Assembly (NCBI RefSeq): GCF_024543085.1 | Contig: NZ_JANHNZ010000007.1 | Coordinates: 1-64,000, forward strand | Direction of reading: 5' to 3' | DNA: 64,000 nt | Origin: Granulicatella seriolae | GTDB taxonomy: Bacteria; Bacillota; Bacilli; Lactobacillales; Aerococcaceae | Shown: in pieces, positions 38,416 through 48,177 of the stretch | How the letters are laid out: each line of letters starts with the position of its first letter | Numbering within the stretch: position 1 is the stretch's first letter | Position numbers and translations under genes: made by a program | The notes under the pieces: model-generated | The model's input: only the letters and a program-made list of their open reading frames with translations | Database searches by the model: none | Told to the model about the DNA's origin: nothing

Positions 38416-39951
38416 ATGGTCTTAAATAAAGAAATGCGAGATATTCCTCAAGAGTACGCTGATCAATTTGGCGTTTACCAAGGAGAACTCGCAAACATTA
38501 AAAGTTATCAAGAATCAAGTCGTAAGATTAACCCAGTAAAACCTGGCGACAAAAAACTCTTAGGTAGTATTAGAGAAGCTATTGAAAAAACTGGTCTTAA
38601 AGACGGCATGACCATCTCATTCCACCACCATTTCCGTGAAGGAGATTATGTGATGAATATGGTTATGGCAGAAATTGCCGCTATGGGGATTAAGAATTTA
38701 AGTATTGCACCTAGTTCTATTGCCAATGTACACGAACCATTGATTGACCATATCAAAAATGGTGTTGTCACTAATATTACTTCAAGTGGTTTACGTGATA
38801 AAGTTGGGGCAGCTATTTCTAAAGGTATTATGGAAAACCCAGTTGTTATTCGCTCACACGGAGGCCGTGCCAGAGCTATTGCTAGTGGGGATGTACATAT
38901 CGATGTGGCTTTCCTAGGCGCACCTAGTTCCGATGAGTACGGTAACGCAAATGGTACAGTCGGAAAAGCAACTTGTGGCTCATTGGGATATGCTATGATT
39001 GATGCCAAATACGCTGACCAAGTGGTTATCATTACGGACACCTTAGTCGATTACCCAAATACACCTATCAGCATCCCTCAAACAGACGTAGATTATGTTG
39101 TTGTGGTAGATGAGATTGGTAACCCATCCGGAATCGCAAGCGGAGCGACTCGTTTTACTAAAAACCCTAAAGAATTATTGATTGCTAAATATGCAGCTGA
39201 AATCATTACCAAATCTCCTTACTTCAAAGAAGGATTTTCTTTCCAAACAGGTACTGGTGGAGCTTCTTTAGCCGTATCAAGATTTGTCCGTGAAGAAATG
39301 ATTAAACAAAATATCAAGGCTCGCTTTGCTTTAGGTGGTATCACCAATGCCATGGTTGAGTTGCTAGAAGAAGGTTTGGTTGAAAAACTAATTGATGTGC
39401 AAGACTTTGACCATCCATCAGCAATTTCATTAGGGAAAAACGCTAACCATTATGAAATTGATGCCAATATGTATGCATCTCCATTGAGTAAGGGTTCCTT
39501 CATAAACCAATTGGATACTGCTATCCTATCTGCACTAGAAATCGATACGGATTTCAATGTTAACGTTATGACAGGTTCTGATGGGGTTATCCGTGGAGCA
39601 TCAGGTGGGCACTCAGACACAAGTTTTGCTTGTAAGATGAGTTTAATCGTTTGCCCATTGGTACGTGGTAGAATACCGACAGTTGTTGATAAAGTGAATA
39701 CCGTTATCACCCCAGGAACTAGTATTGACGTTTTGGTGACTGAGGTAGGGGTTGCTATTAACCCTAATAGACCAGACTTAGTCGAACACTTCAAAAACCT
39801 AGATGTACCACAGTTTACGATTGAAGAGCTCAAAGAAAAAGCTTATGCCATTGTAGGTGACCCTCAACCAATTCAATACGGTGATAAAGTTGTTGCCCTA
39901 ATTGAATATCGTGACGGTAGCTTGATTGATGTCGTGAGAAATGTTGATTAA
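38416..39951 (+). CDS. citF: Citrate lyase alpha subunit (citrate:acetyl-ACP transferase)
   Basis: 511 residues, the normal length. It exchanges acetate for citrate on the ACP. The N-terminal half has DGMTISFHHHFREGDYVMN and the CoA-transferase-like segments SIAPSSIANVHEPLIDHI and FLGAPSSDEYGNANG; GGASLAVSRFV lies further on. The end overlaps citX by 11 nt. Together with CitD and CitE it forms the lyase complex. Confidence 0.96.
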   Translation: MVLNKEMRDIPQEYADQFGVYQGELANIKSYQESSRKINPVKPGDKKLLGSIREAIEKTGLKDGMTISFHHHFREGDYVMNMVMAEIAAMGIKNLSIAPSSIANVHEPLIDHIKNGVVTNITSSGLRDKVGAAISKGIMENPVVIRSHGGRARAIASGDVHIDVAFLGAPSSDEYGNANGTVGKATCGSLGYAMIDAKYADQVVIITDTLVDYPNTPISIPQTDVDYVVVVDEIGNPSGIASGATRFTKNPKELLIAKYAAEIITKSPYFKEGFSFQTGTGGASLAVSRFVREEMIKQNIKARFALGGITNAMVELLEEGLVEKLIDVQDFDHPSAISLGKNANHYEIDANMYASPLSKGSFINQLDTAILSALEIDTDFNVNVMTGSDGVIRGASGGHSDTSFACKMSLIVCPLVRGRIPTVVDKVNTVITPGTSIDVLVTEVGVAINPNRPDLVEHFKNLDVPQFTIEELKEKAYAIVGDPQPIQYGDKVVALIEYRDGSLIDVVRNVD

Positions 39952-40489
39952 TCTATTTGATGGACCACAGGTAAACTTGATGGATATGTTGGCAGCTCGG
40001 GAAAGAAGACAAGAGCGTCAGTTAGAGCTCTTGTCTAAAGCCCCCGATAAGTCTTTGATTTCCATAGGGTTAAACATCCCTGGTCCCGTTAAAACTTCTA
40101 AAGGCCTAGAAAAAATCTTTAAACAAGTCTTAGTGTTACTTTTACAAGAGTTGGAAAAATCTGGTATTGACGTAATAGAAAGCCATATTCTTGATGAAGA
40201 TACGGGTAACCAAGCCTTTCTAGTGGTTGAGTCCCCAGCTTTAGACCTGAAAAAAATCACTGTAAAAGTGGAACAAGCCAATCCCCTAGGTAGATTGGTT
40301 GATATGGATGTTCTTTATTTAGAAAAAGGACAACTCGAGCTAGTCTCAAGAAGTGACCTAGGTATGGAGCCAAGACAGTGCTACATCTGCCAAGATAATG
40401 CTAAAAACTGTGCTAGATCAAGAAAACATTCTATAGAAGAGATTAGAAACCATATAGAAACAATAGCCGGGCAAGACCTGTTGCTATAA
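39941..40489 (+). CDS. citX: Apo-citrate lyase phosphoribosyl-dephospho-CoA transferase CitX
   Basis: 182 residues. CitX attaches the CitG product to Ser14 of CitD. It has LAARERRQERQLELL near the N-terminus, ISIGLNIPGPVKTSKGL, and the C-terminal cysteine segment PRQCYICQDNAKNCARSRKH typical of the family. It overlaps citF. The gene that makes the precursor, citG, lies about 10 kb away on the other strand. Confidence 0.93.
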   Translation: MLINLFDGPQVNLMDMLAARERRQERQLELLSKAPDKSLISIGLNIPGPVKTSKGLEKIFKQVLVLLLQELEKSGIDVIESHILDEDTGNQAFLVVESPALDLKKITVKVEQANPLGRLVDMDVLYLEKGQLELVSRSDLGMEPRQCYICQDNAKNCARSRKHSIEEIRNHIETIAGQDLLL

Positions 40490-40505
40490 AGAAAGGAGTA
40501 GCTAT

Positions 40506-41900
40506 ATGACCAAGAAAATCCGTTTCACGGAAACGGTCTTAAGAGATGGCCAACAAAGCCAAATAGCAACACGAATGAAAACTGAGGATATGCTACCTAT
40601 CATCCAAACCGTGGATGAAGCAGGATTTTATGCCTTGGAAATGTGGGGAGGAGCAACCTTCGATTCTTGCGTGCGTTACTTGAACGAAGACCCATGGGAA
40701 AGACTACGTCAAATCCGTGCCCTCACAAAAAATACCAAGCTTCAAATGTTATTACGTGGTCAAAACCTACTAGGCTACAAAAACTACGCTGATGATGTTG
40801 TTCGATTGTTTATTGAAAAATCCGTTCAAAATGGGATTGACATTGTACGTGTATTTGATGCCTTAAACGATACAAGAAATCTTGCAACTTCCATTACAGC
40901 TACTAAAGAAGCCGGCGGACATTGCCAAACGGCTATCTCCTATACCACTAGCCCAATCCATACGGTTGATTACTTTGTTAAGTTATCAAAAGAAATGGCA
41001 AACTTTGGAGCAGATTCTATTTGTATAAAGGATATGGCAGGCGTATTAACACCAGCGACTGGCTATGAATTAGTGTCTAAAATTAAAGATGCTATTGACT
41101 TGCCATTAGAAGTTCATACCCATGCAACAAGTGGTATTTCAGAGATGACTTACCTAAGAGTGGCTCAAGCTGGAGCTGATATTATTGATACTGCTATCTC
41201 ATCATTTTCAGGTGGTACTAGCCAACCTGCAACTGAATCTATCGCTATTGCTTTAGAAGAAATGGGATTTGACACCAACCTTAAGATGGATAAATTGACT
41301 GAGATTGCTGAATACTTTAACCCTATTCGTGACCGTTTTCGTAGCGAGGGGATCTTGAATCCAAAAGTTAAAGATACAGAGCCAAAAACATTAATCTTCC
41401 AAGTACCGGGTGGCATGTTGTCTAACTTATTGAGCCAATTAACTGAACAAGGCTTAGCAGACAAGTATGACCAAGTTTTGGCAGAAGTACCTAAAGTACG
41501 TGCCGATTTAGGTTACCCACCACTAGTAACACCGCTATCACAAATGGTAGGTACACAATCCTTGATGAATGTTATTTCAGGTGAACGCTACAAGATTGTG
41601 CCAAATGAGATTAAGGACTATGTCAGAGGCTTATATGGACACCCACCTGTAGCTATCGATGATCAAATCAAAGAAAAAATTATCGGACAAGATGAAGTTG
41701 TAACCGTTAGACCAGCTGATCTTATCGCACCACAACTACCAGCCTTACGAGAAGAAATCAAAAACTATGCAAAATCTGACGAAGATGTCTTAATGTATGC
41801 TGTTTTCCCTAAACAAGCCCAAGACTTCCTTGGCAGAAGAGAAGACCCATTCTATGATGTGCCAGTTCAAGAGGTTACTGTAACGATGGATATGGCTTAA
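40506..41900 (+). CDS. oadA: Oxaloacetate decarboxylase alpha subunit (carboxyltransferase)
   Basis: 464 residues, only the catalytic carboxyltransferase part; the biotinyl domain is the separate OadD. The TIM-barrel motifs are ETVLRDGQQSQIATRM, EMWGGATFDSCVRYLNEDPW, DIVRVFDALND, and the metal-site LEVHTHATSG. It transfers CO2 from oxaloacetate to OadD biotin, giving pyruvate. Last gene of the operon, closed by a strong terminator. Confidence 0.95.
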   Translation: MTKKIRFTETVLRDGQQSQIATRMKTEDMLPIIQTVDEAGFYALEMWGGATFDSCVRYLNEDPWERLRQIRALTKNTKLQMLLRGQNLLGYKNYADDVVRLFIEKSVQNGIDIVRVFDALNDTRNLATSITATKEAGGHCQTAISYTTSPIHTVDYFVKLSKEMANFGADSICIKDMAGVLTPATGYELVSKIKDAIDLPLEVHTHATSGISEMTYLRVAQAGADIIDTAISSFSGGTSQPATESIAIALEEMGFDTNLKMDKLTEIAEYFNPIRDRFRSEGILNPKVKDTEPKTLIFQVPGGMLSNLLSQLTEQGLADKYDQVLAEVPKVRADLGYPPLVTPLSQMVGTQSLMNVISGERYKIVPNEIKDYVRGLYGHPPVAIDDQIKEKIIGQDEVVTVRPADLIAPQLPALREEIKNYAKSDEDVLMYAVFPKQAQDFLGRREDPFYDVPVQEVTVTMDMA

Positions 41901-41945
41901 AGGTGTAGAAAATTTCTTCATTATCCTTAGTTTAAATGAACCAAA

Positions 41946-41998
41946 CCAACCTACTTAGAAAAGAGTTAAAACTCCTTTCTAAGTAGGTTGGCTTTTTT
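41946..41998 (+). terminator. Terminator of the oad-cit operon
   Basis: A perfect 16-bp stem CCAACCTACTTAGAAA / TTTCTAAGTAGGTTGG with a 14-nt loop is followed by CTTTTTT. Between here and the next gene (42254) I see no other feature except AT-rich promoter-like sequence near 42225. Confidence 0.92.
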
Positions 41999-42253
41999 GA
42001 TTGGTATATATTTAGATGTTTTTGCTTTCTATAAATAATAAAGTGGAATTTCAATCACGATTTTCCAGGAGACAAAGGCAAGGCCTAGTGTCCAACTAAA
42101 CGAGCTTGGCATTCTATGCTAGAATAATTTAACGTTGATGAAGACGCTTTTAGACTTCGGTCCAGTCAAATTCAAATTTCAAAATTAGATTGTGCCCAAC
42201 TCTTGTGGGTTTATAGATAGACTTATTATATATTATAAGTGGGGAGAGAGAAA

Positions 42254-44308
42254 ATGATAAATTACAAAATGAGTTGTTTGATGGATATACCTGCTGATGA
42301 AATATCTATGTTTGAAGCTATTAAAACAAGTGGTATGAACTATGAAAACCTACTAGCAGAAGTTGAAAAAATAAACCAAATTGCGAATACATTTGAACTC
42401 CCATCTATTCTTATAAGAGGAGATACCTTCAAGATTCCTAAAGAGATTGAAAGGAGATGGTTGGATCTTGTTTTTGAAAAAAGAGAAGTCGAGTGCATCT
42501 ATTCAGAGCAAGAGAGACAATGGATGATTTATCTTTTGGTATTCATGGGAAATGAAGAGTATTCAGTATTTCATTTTCAAGAGTTTTTTATGGTAAGTAA
42601 GAATACTATTTTAAGTGATTTGCGAAAGTTAAGAGAACAATTAAGTCAATCGGAGCTATCTCTAGACTATTCGAGAAAAAAAGGCTTTGTCCTAAGCGGA
42701 GTAGAATTAGTTATACGGTCAGTAGCCTATCAAACAGTTAGTAATCTAATTGGCTGTGAGCATGGTGAACGTCTCTTAACAAAAGGATTGTTCACCAAAA
42801 ATAAAAGTTTCTATGCAACGGTTCGAAAACATTTTTCAAAAACGATTAGAGAGTTTGATTTGGTATTTGTTCCCATTCGATTTGAAGAGATGGCTTACTT
42901 TAATGCCTATCTTCTTGGTCGAAGTGAAGTTCATGAGATCTGCATTGCTGATAAGGATAGAAAATTATTACAACAGTTACTAGTCTACAAAGCCAGCAGT
43001 TGCTTTCTATCAAACTTTTCAACTATTAAAAATGTTGATATGGAATGTGACTATTTTACGATTATTTTTATGACGGTAATACAAGGAGAAACTGAGGATA
43101 AGTCACTAGAATTTCTATTGGAATGTGCCAGCGACATTATTCATGAAGTGGAAAGACTAGCAGCTATTGAATTTAGAAATTATAGAAAATTATTACTAGC
43201 TTTATTTTATCATCTTGTTCCAGCATATTTTCGTATTCGATTCCAGCTTTCTTTTAGTAATGTTTTAATTGATGAGATAAAAATGCAATACAGTGAAATC
43301 TTTGAAATTACTAAGTTAGCACTACTTCCCTTAAAAAGGCTTGTTGAGGTTAGCATTCCTGATGATGAGATTGGCTACTTTTCGATTTTATTTGGAGGAG
43401 AAATAAGAAATCAAAAGGAGCGAAAGCAAGAGGCACAATTAAAGGCAGCTATCTTATGTCCAAGTGGTATCAGCTCTTCATTAATCATGAAATCTGAATT
43501 ACAAGAGTTATTTCCACAAATTGATTTTCGTGAAGCACATTCAGTAGAGAGTTTTACCTCGCAAGAATGGGAAACAGAATTTGATATGATCTTTTCTAGT
43601 GTTCCTATTGATACAAAGAAAAAACTATATGTCATAAACCCAATAATGACACAACTTGAAAAAAATGGATTAATGGCAACTGTTCAAAATGATTTTCTTT
43701 TCCCACGAACAAAGATCCCTTCCGTTAAGGAGATTATTGATCTCATTCTACCTTATGTTGACTTAAAGAAAGGTAACTCGAAGGAAAAATTATATAACAT
43801 TGTAAAAAGAAAAATAAATACAGAAATGAAAAGAAGGGAAGATAATCGACCGATGCTATCAGAATTATTAACGCTTGATATGATTCAATTATCCGATGCA
43901 ACCATGAGTTGGGAGGAGGCAATCGAGCTTGCTGCAAAACCAATGAAAGATACAGGAAAGATTGAAGATAGCTATATTGTAGCAATGATAAACAAGGTAA
44001 AGGACTACGGCCCATTTATTCATATTGGCAAAGGCGTTGCCTTACCACACGCACGACCTGAGGATGGCGTGAACCAATTGGGTATGTCCTTATTGAAAGT
44101 GGAAAAACCAGTTTTGTTACTGGACGATGAAAAACATGCTATTCAAGTATTTATCTGTTTAGCTGCCATTGATAATGAGGTTCATCTAAAGGCTTTGGCA
44201 AGTTTAACCAGAATTTTGTCAAATAAAGAAAAACTTGATGCTTTATTATCGGCTAGTTCAAAAGAAGAAATCTATAACATTATAAGAGATGGAGGAGAAG
44301 AGGAATGA
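42254..44308 (+). CDS. PRD-containing PTS regulator with C-terminal EIIA domain
   Basis: 684 residues with the layout of MtlR/LicR/UlaR-type activators: N-terminal HTH region (about 60-150, MVSKNTILSDLRKLREQL), PRD region (about 180-400), an EIIB-like module with LKAAILCPSGISSSLIMKSE (about 400-490) and a fructose/mannitol-type EIIA (about 545-684) with active His599 in GVALPHARPEDG. ATG 42254 follows GGGGAGAGAG. It overlaps the EIIB gene by 4 nt (ATGA). The fused EIIA may both phosphorylate the transporter and sense its activity. Confidence 0.88.
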   Translation: MINYKMSCLMDIPADEISMFEAIKTSGMNYENLLAEVEKINQIANTFELPSILIRGDTFKIPKEIERRWLDLVFEKREVECIYSEQERQWMIYLLVFMGNEEYSVFHFQEFFMVSKNTILSDLRKLREQLSQSELSLDYSRKKGFVLSGVELVIRSVAYQTVSNLIGCEHGERLLTKGLFTKNKSFYATVRKHFSKTIREFDLVFVPIRFEEMAYFNAYLLGRSEVHEICIADKDRKLLQQLLVYKASSCFLSNFSTIKNVDMECDYFTIIFMTVIQGETEDKSLEFLLECASDIIHEVERLAAIEFRNYRKLLLALFYHLVPAYFRIRFQLSFSNVLIDEIKMQYSEIFEITKLALLPLKRLVEVSIPDDEIGYFSILFGGEIRNQKERKQEAQLKAAILCPSGISSSLIMKSELQELFPQIDFREAHSVESFTSQEWETEFDMIFSSVPIDTKKKLYVINPIMTQLEKNGLMATVQNDFLFPRTKIPSVKEIIDLILPYVDLKKGNSKEKLYNIVKRKINTEMKRREDNRPMLSELLTLDMIQLSDATMSWEEAIELAAKPMKDTGKIEDSYIVAMINKVKDYGPFIHIGKGVALPHARPEDGVNQLGMSLLKVEKPVLLLDDEKHAIQVFICLAAIDNEVHLKALASLTRILSNKEKLDALLSASSKEEIYNIIRDGGEEE

Positions 44309-44586
44309 AGTTTGCAGCAGTTTGTGGATCAGGATTAGGATCAAGTTTTATGGTAGAAATGAATATCAACACTATATTGAAGGAGTTGGGCGTAAGTGAT
44401 GTAGAGGTTGCCCATTATGATTTAGGAAGTACGACTCCAGAATTAGCAGATGTTTTCTTTGTTGGAAGTGACCTTGCTGATAGTGCACAACATTTGGGTG
44501 AGGTGGTTGTTTTAGACAGTATTATTGATATGGAGGAATTAAAAGAAAAGGTTCAGGCAGTATGTCAACAAAAAGGTTTGCTTTAA
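44305..44586 (+). CDS. PTS EIIB component, ascorbate/lactate type
   Basis: 93 residues. FAAVCGSGLGSSFMVEMNI carries the phosphorylated Cys7 in the CGSGxGSS loop typical of SgaB/UlaB. It overlaps the regulator and precedes the EIIC gene by 22 nt. With the fused EIIA and the EIIC next door the PTS is complete in this operon. Confidence 0.9.
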   Translation: MKFAAVCGSGLGSSFMVEMNINTILKELGVSDVEVAHYDLGSTTPELADVFFVGSDLADSAQHLGEVVVLDSIIDMEELKEKVQAVCQQKGLL

Positions 44587-44608
44587 AAAGATAAGGAGGA
44601 AAAAGTAA

Positions 44609-45973
44609 ATGGATAAAGTGTTAGATATTTTAATAGATATTGCAAGTACGCCTGCAATATTAGTTGCTCTTATTGCTATATTAGGAAACATTTTACAGAA
44701 AAAAGATATTGCTACGACTGTTAAAGGTGGTATCAAGACCTTTGTCGGTTTCTTAGTCGTTACGGCAGGGGCAGGTGTTATCGTTAGTTCCTTAGAACCA
44801 TTCGGTGAAATGTTTAAAGTGGGCTTTAATATGCAGGGAGTTGTCCCTAACAATGAAGCTATCGTGGCAGTAGCTTTAACTAAGTATGGAACCTATACAG
44901 CACTGATTATGCTAGCTGGTATGGCCTTTAATATCTTGATTGCAAGAATTACAAAATACAAATATATCTATTTAACTGGTCATGCAACCTTGTACATGGC
45001 GTGTATGATTGCAGTGATTTTAAGTGTTACTGGTATGAATATGTTTAATATGGTGCTATTTGGTGGTCTTACTCTAGGGATTTGTAACACTATTTTCCCA
45101 GCTATCGCACAACCATTTACCCGTCAAATCACAAAAAATGATTCCGTAGCTATGGGGCATACAGGAAGTGTTGGATATGCTTTAAGTGGTTTTATCGGAA
45201 AGTATGTTGGTAATAAAGAAAAATCTACAGAAGATATCAAGTTTCCAAAAGGTTTGTCTTTCCTACGTGATTCAACTGTCAGCATCACTATTACTATGGC
45301 AATCGTGTATGTTATTGTAGCTATTTTTGCTGGAAGTGAATTTGTTACTACAAATTTAAGTAATGGCACCAACTACATTATCTATGCCATCCAACAAGCA
45401 GGGTCTTTTGCAGCAGGAGTATTTGTTATCTTAGCAGGGGTACGTCTAATTCTGGCAGAAATTGTTCCAGCATTTAAAGGAATTTCTGAAAAATTAGTAC
45501 CAAACTCAATTCCAGCTTTGGATTGTCCAATTGTCTTTCCATATGCGCCAAATGCTGTTTTAATTGGATTTTTAACTAGTTTTGCTGGTGGGATTGTCAG
45601 CCTAATCATCATGGTAATGACTGGAACAACTGTTATTATTCCAGGAGTTGTTCCTCACTTCTTCTGTGGTGCAACAGCTGGTGTCTATGGAAATGCGACT
45701 GGTGGTGTTCGTGGAGCGGTTATAGGTTCATTTGTCCATGGAATTATTATCAGTTTTATGCCACTGTTGCTAATGCCAGTTATGGGGGATCTTGGCTTCC
45801 AAGGCTCAACCTTCTCAGATACTGACTACGGGGTAGCAGGTATCTTCCTAGGCAACCTAGCTAAATCTGGTGGACAGATTGTTGTTATTTCTGGAATTCT
45901 TGCTGTATTAGCAATACTAATTGGTTTAACGATGTTTAAGAAAAAGAACCAAACAACAAGCGTTTCTGAATAA
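44609..45973 (+). CDS. PTS EIIC component, UlaA/SgaT (ascorbate) family
   Basis: 454 residues with about 11 membrane helices. PAILVALIAILGNILQKKD and FVGFLVVTAGAGVIVSSLEP at the N-terminus and FFCGATAGVYGNATGGVRGAVIGS are typical of the UlaA family. Ascorbate is the known substrate of characterised members, but the adjoining transketolase and lack of ulaD/E/F-type lactonase or decarboxylase genes make another pentose- or acid-type substrate equally possible. Confidence 0.88.
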   Translation: MDKVLDILIDIASTPAILVALIAILGNILQKKDIATTVKGGIKTFVGFLVVTAGAGVIVSSLEPFGEMFKVGFNMQGVVPNNEAIVAVALTKYGTYTALIMLAGMAFNILIARITKYKYIYLTGHATLYMACMIAVILSVTGMNMFNMVLFGGLTLGICNTIFPAIAQPFTRQITKNDSVAMGHTGSVGYALSGFIGKYVGNKEKSTEDIKFPKGLSFLRDSTVSITITMAIVYVIVAIFAGSEFVTTNLSNGTNYIIYAIQQAGSFAAGVFVILAGVRLILAEIVPAFKGISEKLVPNSIPALDCPIVFPYAPNAVLIGFLTSFAGGIVSLIIMVMTGTTVIIPGVVPHFFCGATAGVYGNATGGVRGAVIGSFVHGIIISFMPLLLMPVMGDLGFQGSTFSDTDYGVAGIFLGNLAKSGGQIVVISGILAVLAILIGLTMFKKKNQTTSVSE

Positions 45974-45996
45974 AAGATTCTCTAGGAGGTATTTTT

Positions 45997-46854
45997 GTGA
46001 CAATCAGTGATGACCAATTAAAGGAACTAGAATTGTTAGCGACAAAGATCCGTTTAGATACACTGAAAAGCATTCAACATATGGGGCAAGGACACTTAGG
46101 GGGATCTTTCTCAATAGTAGAATTATTAGCAGTACTGTATGGCAAGCAGATGAAAATAAATCCAAAGAACCCTAATTGGCCAGACCGTGATTGGTTGGTA
46201 TTATCAAAAGGACATGCTGGAGCAGGTTTATATAGTGCTTTGGCAAATGTGGGGTATTTTGATAAAGACTGGCTCTTTACTATCAACGAAGGTGGAACCA
46301 GATTGCCATCACATCCAGACCGCTTGCAAACTCCAGGGGTTGATGTGACCACAGGCTCATTAGGGCAAGGAACCTCCATGGCAGCTGGAATTGCCACTGG
46401 ACTGAAACTGGCAAATAAAACCAATGACGTGTATTTGATTGTAGGAGATGGAGAGTTGAACGAAGGACAATGTTGGGAGGCTTTCCAATATATTGCCCAT
46501 GCCAAGTTACATCATTGTATTGTCATCATTGATGATAATAAAAAGCAATTGGATGGTCCAACTGCAGAAATTATGAACCCATTTGACCTACAAAAAAAGA
46601 TGCAAGCTTTCGGTTTTCATACCTTGAAAGTCAAAGGAGCAGAGATTAAGGCCATTGATGCAGCAATTAATGACTGTAAAAGTATAGAAAATAAGGCTGT
46701 TTGTATCATTCTCGATAGTATTAAAGGGCAAGGTGTGCCATATTTTGAAACGCTTGAGGAAAATCATTCGGTTAAGTTTAACAATGACCGGGTTAATCAA
46801 GCTGCTGAACAAGCTGTTCAAGAGCTAGAAGCAAAAATTGTGCAAGGGGTGTAG
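45997..46854 (+). CDS. Transketolase, N-terminal (TPP-binding) subunit
   Basis: 285 residues, equal to the first half of a full transketolase. HMGQGHLGGSFSIVELLAVL and the TPP/Mg2+ motif GDGELNEGQCWEAFQYIAHA are clear. GTG 45997 is preceded by AGGAGGT. Together with the next gene it forms a split transketolase, a form often linked to ascorbate-type PTS operons in firmicutes, probably acting on the phosphorylated sugar product. Confidence 0.93.
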   Translation: MTISDDQLKELELLATKIRLDTLKSIQHMGQGHLGGSFSIVELLAVLYGKQMKINPKNPNWPDRDWLVLSKGHAGAGLYSALANVGYFDKDWLFTINEGGTRLPSHPDRLQTPGVDVTTGSLGQGTSMAAGIATGLKLANKTNDVYLIVGDGELNEGQCWEAFQYIAHAKLHHCIVIIDDNKKQLDGPTAEIMNPFDLQKKMQAFGFHTLKVKGAEIKAIDAAINDCKSIENKAVCIILDSIKGQGVPYFETLEENHSVKFNNDRVNQAAEQAVQELEAKIVQGV

Positions 46855-46857
46855 GAG

Positions 46858-47826
46858 ATGTTTACACTAGTTAAATCAAGAAAAAATGGTAAAGAACTTC
46901 GCACCTGTGTCGTCGATACGCTTAATGATTTGATGAAGGGTGATAAAAAAATTCTGGCTTTGGATGCAGATTTAGGTGCTGCTAGTGGCTGGACTAATCT
47001 AGCGAAAGAGAATCCACAACAATTTATTAATATGGGAATTTCTGAAGCCAATATGGTAGGCGTTGCTGCTGGCTTAAGCCTAACTGGCTATACACCATTT
47101 ATTCATACCTTTGGCCCATTTGCCACAAGACGAGTATTTGATCAACTCTACATTTCTGGTGGTTATGGTGGGAATACTATCAATATTTATGGCTCTGATC
47201 CTGGATTTGCAGCTGCACAAAATGGTGGGACCCATACGACATGGGAAGACATGGCCTTGATGAAATCAATTCCTAATTCTGTTGTTTGTGATGCCGCAGA
47301 TGAAGTACAAATGGAGTGGATTATTAAAGAATTTAGCCAAATAAGAGGAGTCCACTATGTTCGTGGGAATCGTAAGAGTGTTCCTGCTGTTTATGAAAAA
47401 GGTTCTACTTTCCAATTAGGAAAGGGAAATCTTCTGCAAACAGGGACAGATGTGCTTATGATTGTTGCTGGTCAATTAGTTTCTGAAGCTTTACAAGTTG
47501 CTGAACGACTAGCAGAAAAAGGAATCAGCTGTGAAGTGATAGATATGTTTACCATCAAGCCTCTTGATAAAGAATTGATTTTGAAAGAAGTGAAAGGCAA
47601 ACAACAAGTGGTCACTATCGAGAACCATTCAATAACGGGAGGTTTGGGCAGTTCAGTAGCAGAAGTTTTGGCGGATAATGGCATAGCAATCCCACTTAAA
47701 CGAATCGGGGTTGATGAACGCTTCGGTCAAGTAGGAACAGAACAGTTTTTACAAGAAGAATATGGATTGAGCGCAGATGCTATCTATGATGTGGTAGAAG
47801 GTTTATTCCAAAATAAAAAGTTCTAG
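46858..47826 (+). CDS. Transketolase, C-terminal subunit
   Basis: 322 residues: a pyrimidine-binding domain (GISEANMVGVAAGLSLTGYT with the catalytic Glu) and a C-terminal transketolase domain (EVIDMFTIKPLD, ENHSITGGLGSSVAEVLADN). It starts 3 nt after the N-terminal subunit gene and is closed by a terminator. It also resembles the E1-beta/DXS superfamily, but the pairing with the previous gene settles the call. Confidence 0.93.
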   Translation: MFTLVKSRKNGKELRTCVVDTLNDLMKGDKKILALDADLGAASGWTNLAKENPQQFINMGISEANMVGVAAGLSLTGYTPFIHTFGPFATRRVFDQLYISGGYGGNTINIYGSDPGFAAAQNGGTHTTWEDMALMKSIPNSVVCDAADEVQMEWIIKEFSQIRGVHYVRGNRKSVPAVYEKGSTFQLGKGNLLQTGTDVLMIVAGQLVSEALQVAERLAEKGISCEVIDMFTIKPLDKELILKEVKGKQQVVTIENHSITGGLGSSVAEVLADNGIAIPLKRIGVDERFGQVGTEQFLQEEYGLSADAIYDVVEGLFQNKKF

Positions 47827-47834
47827 ATAATGTG

Positions 47835-47886
47835 AAAGGCTATACATCATCGTTAACGAAAATGATGATGTATAGCCTTTTTTGAT
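47835..47886 (+). terminator. Terminator of the PTS-transketolase operon
   Basis: A perfect 17-bp stem starting AAAGGCTATACATCATC (47835) and ending CCTTT (47880), 12-nt loop, followed by TTTTG. Confidence 0.9.
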
Positions 47887-47977
47887 AGGTAGTCATTTGA
47901 GTTTCTGATGAATATTCATGCAAAGAGATGGGGAGAAAATAATCATGTACAAAATAAATTTGTTTTTTAAGTTACGA

Positions 47978-48043
47978 AAGAGTCTCCAGATAAGCGTTAG
48001 AAATATCGGAGTAAAGCATAGCTGACGCTCGGTGTCTGTAATA
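47978..48043 (+). repeat. Half copy of the palindromic element family (R3)
   Basis: AAAGAGTCTCCAGATAAGCG, then ATCGGAGTAAAGCATAGCTG and ACGCTCGG match the left arm and core start of copies R1, R2 and R5. No complementary right arm follows, so this is a truncated element, lying between the terminator at 47.8 kb and the promoter at 48.1 kb. Confidence 0.65.
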
Positions 48044-48093
48044 ACATCGATTTTGTCTAACCTCAATAGATTACATCTTATTATTTTGAAAAC

Positions 48094-48123
48094 TTGTTTT
48101 AGCACCTCAGTTAGAAGTATAAT
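48094..48123 (+). promoter_or_regulatory. Promoter of the Gfo/Idh/MocA gene
   Basis: TTGTTT (48094-48099), 18 bp, then a perfect TATAAT (48118-48123), 54 bp before the start codon. Confidence 0.55.
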
Positions 48124-48177
48124 TTAAAGGAAGTTAGATGGTTAAATAGTAAATTCTAAAAGAAAGCAGGTAAAAAG

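Noticed and set aside
41999-42253. Possible short gene or regulatory RNA between oadA and the PRD regulator
   Set aside because: Only scattered AT-rich promoter-like words; no stable hairpin with T-run and no short frame with an RBS was found.
45124-45612. Antisense open frames of 70-140 codons within long genes, for example 36.2, 38.6, 45.2 and 46.1 kb
   Set aside because: They are shadows of the coding frame of strongly recognisable genes, without RBS or family resemblance.
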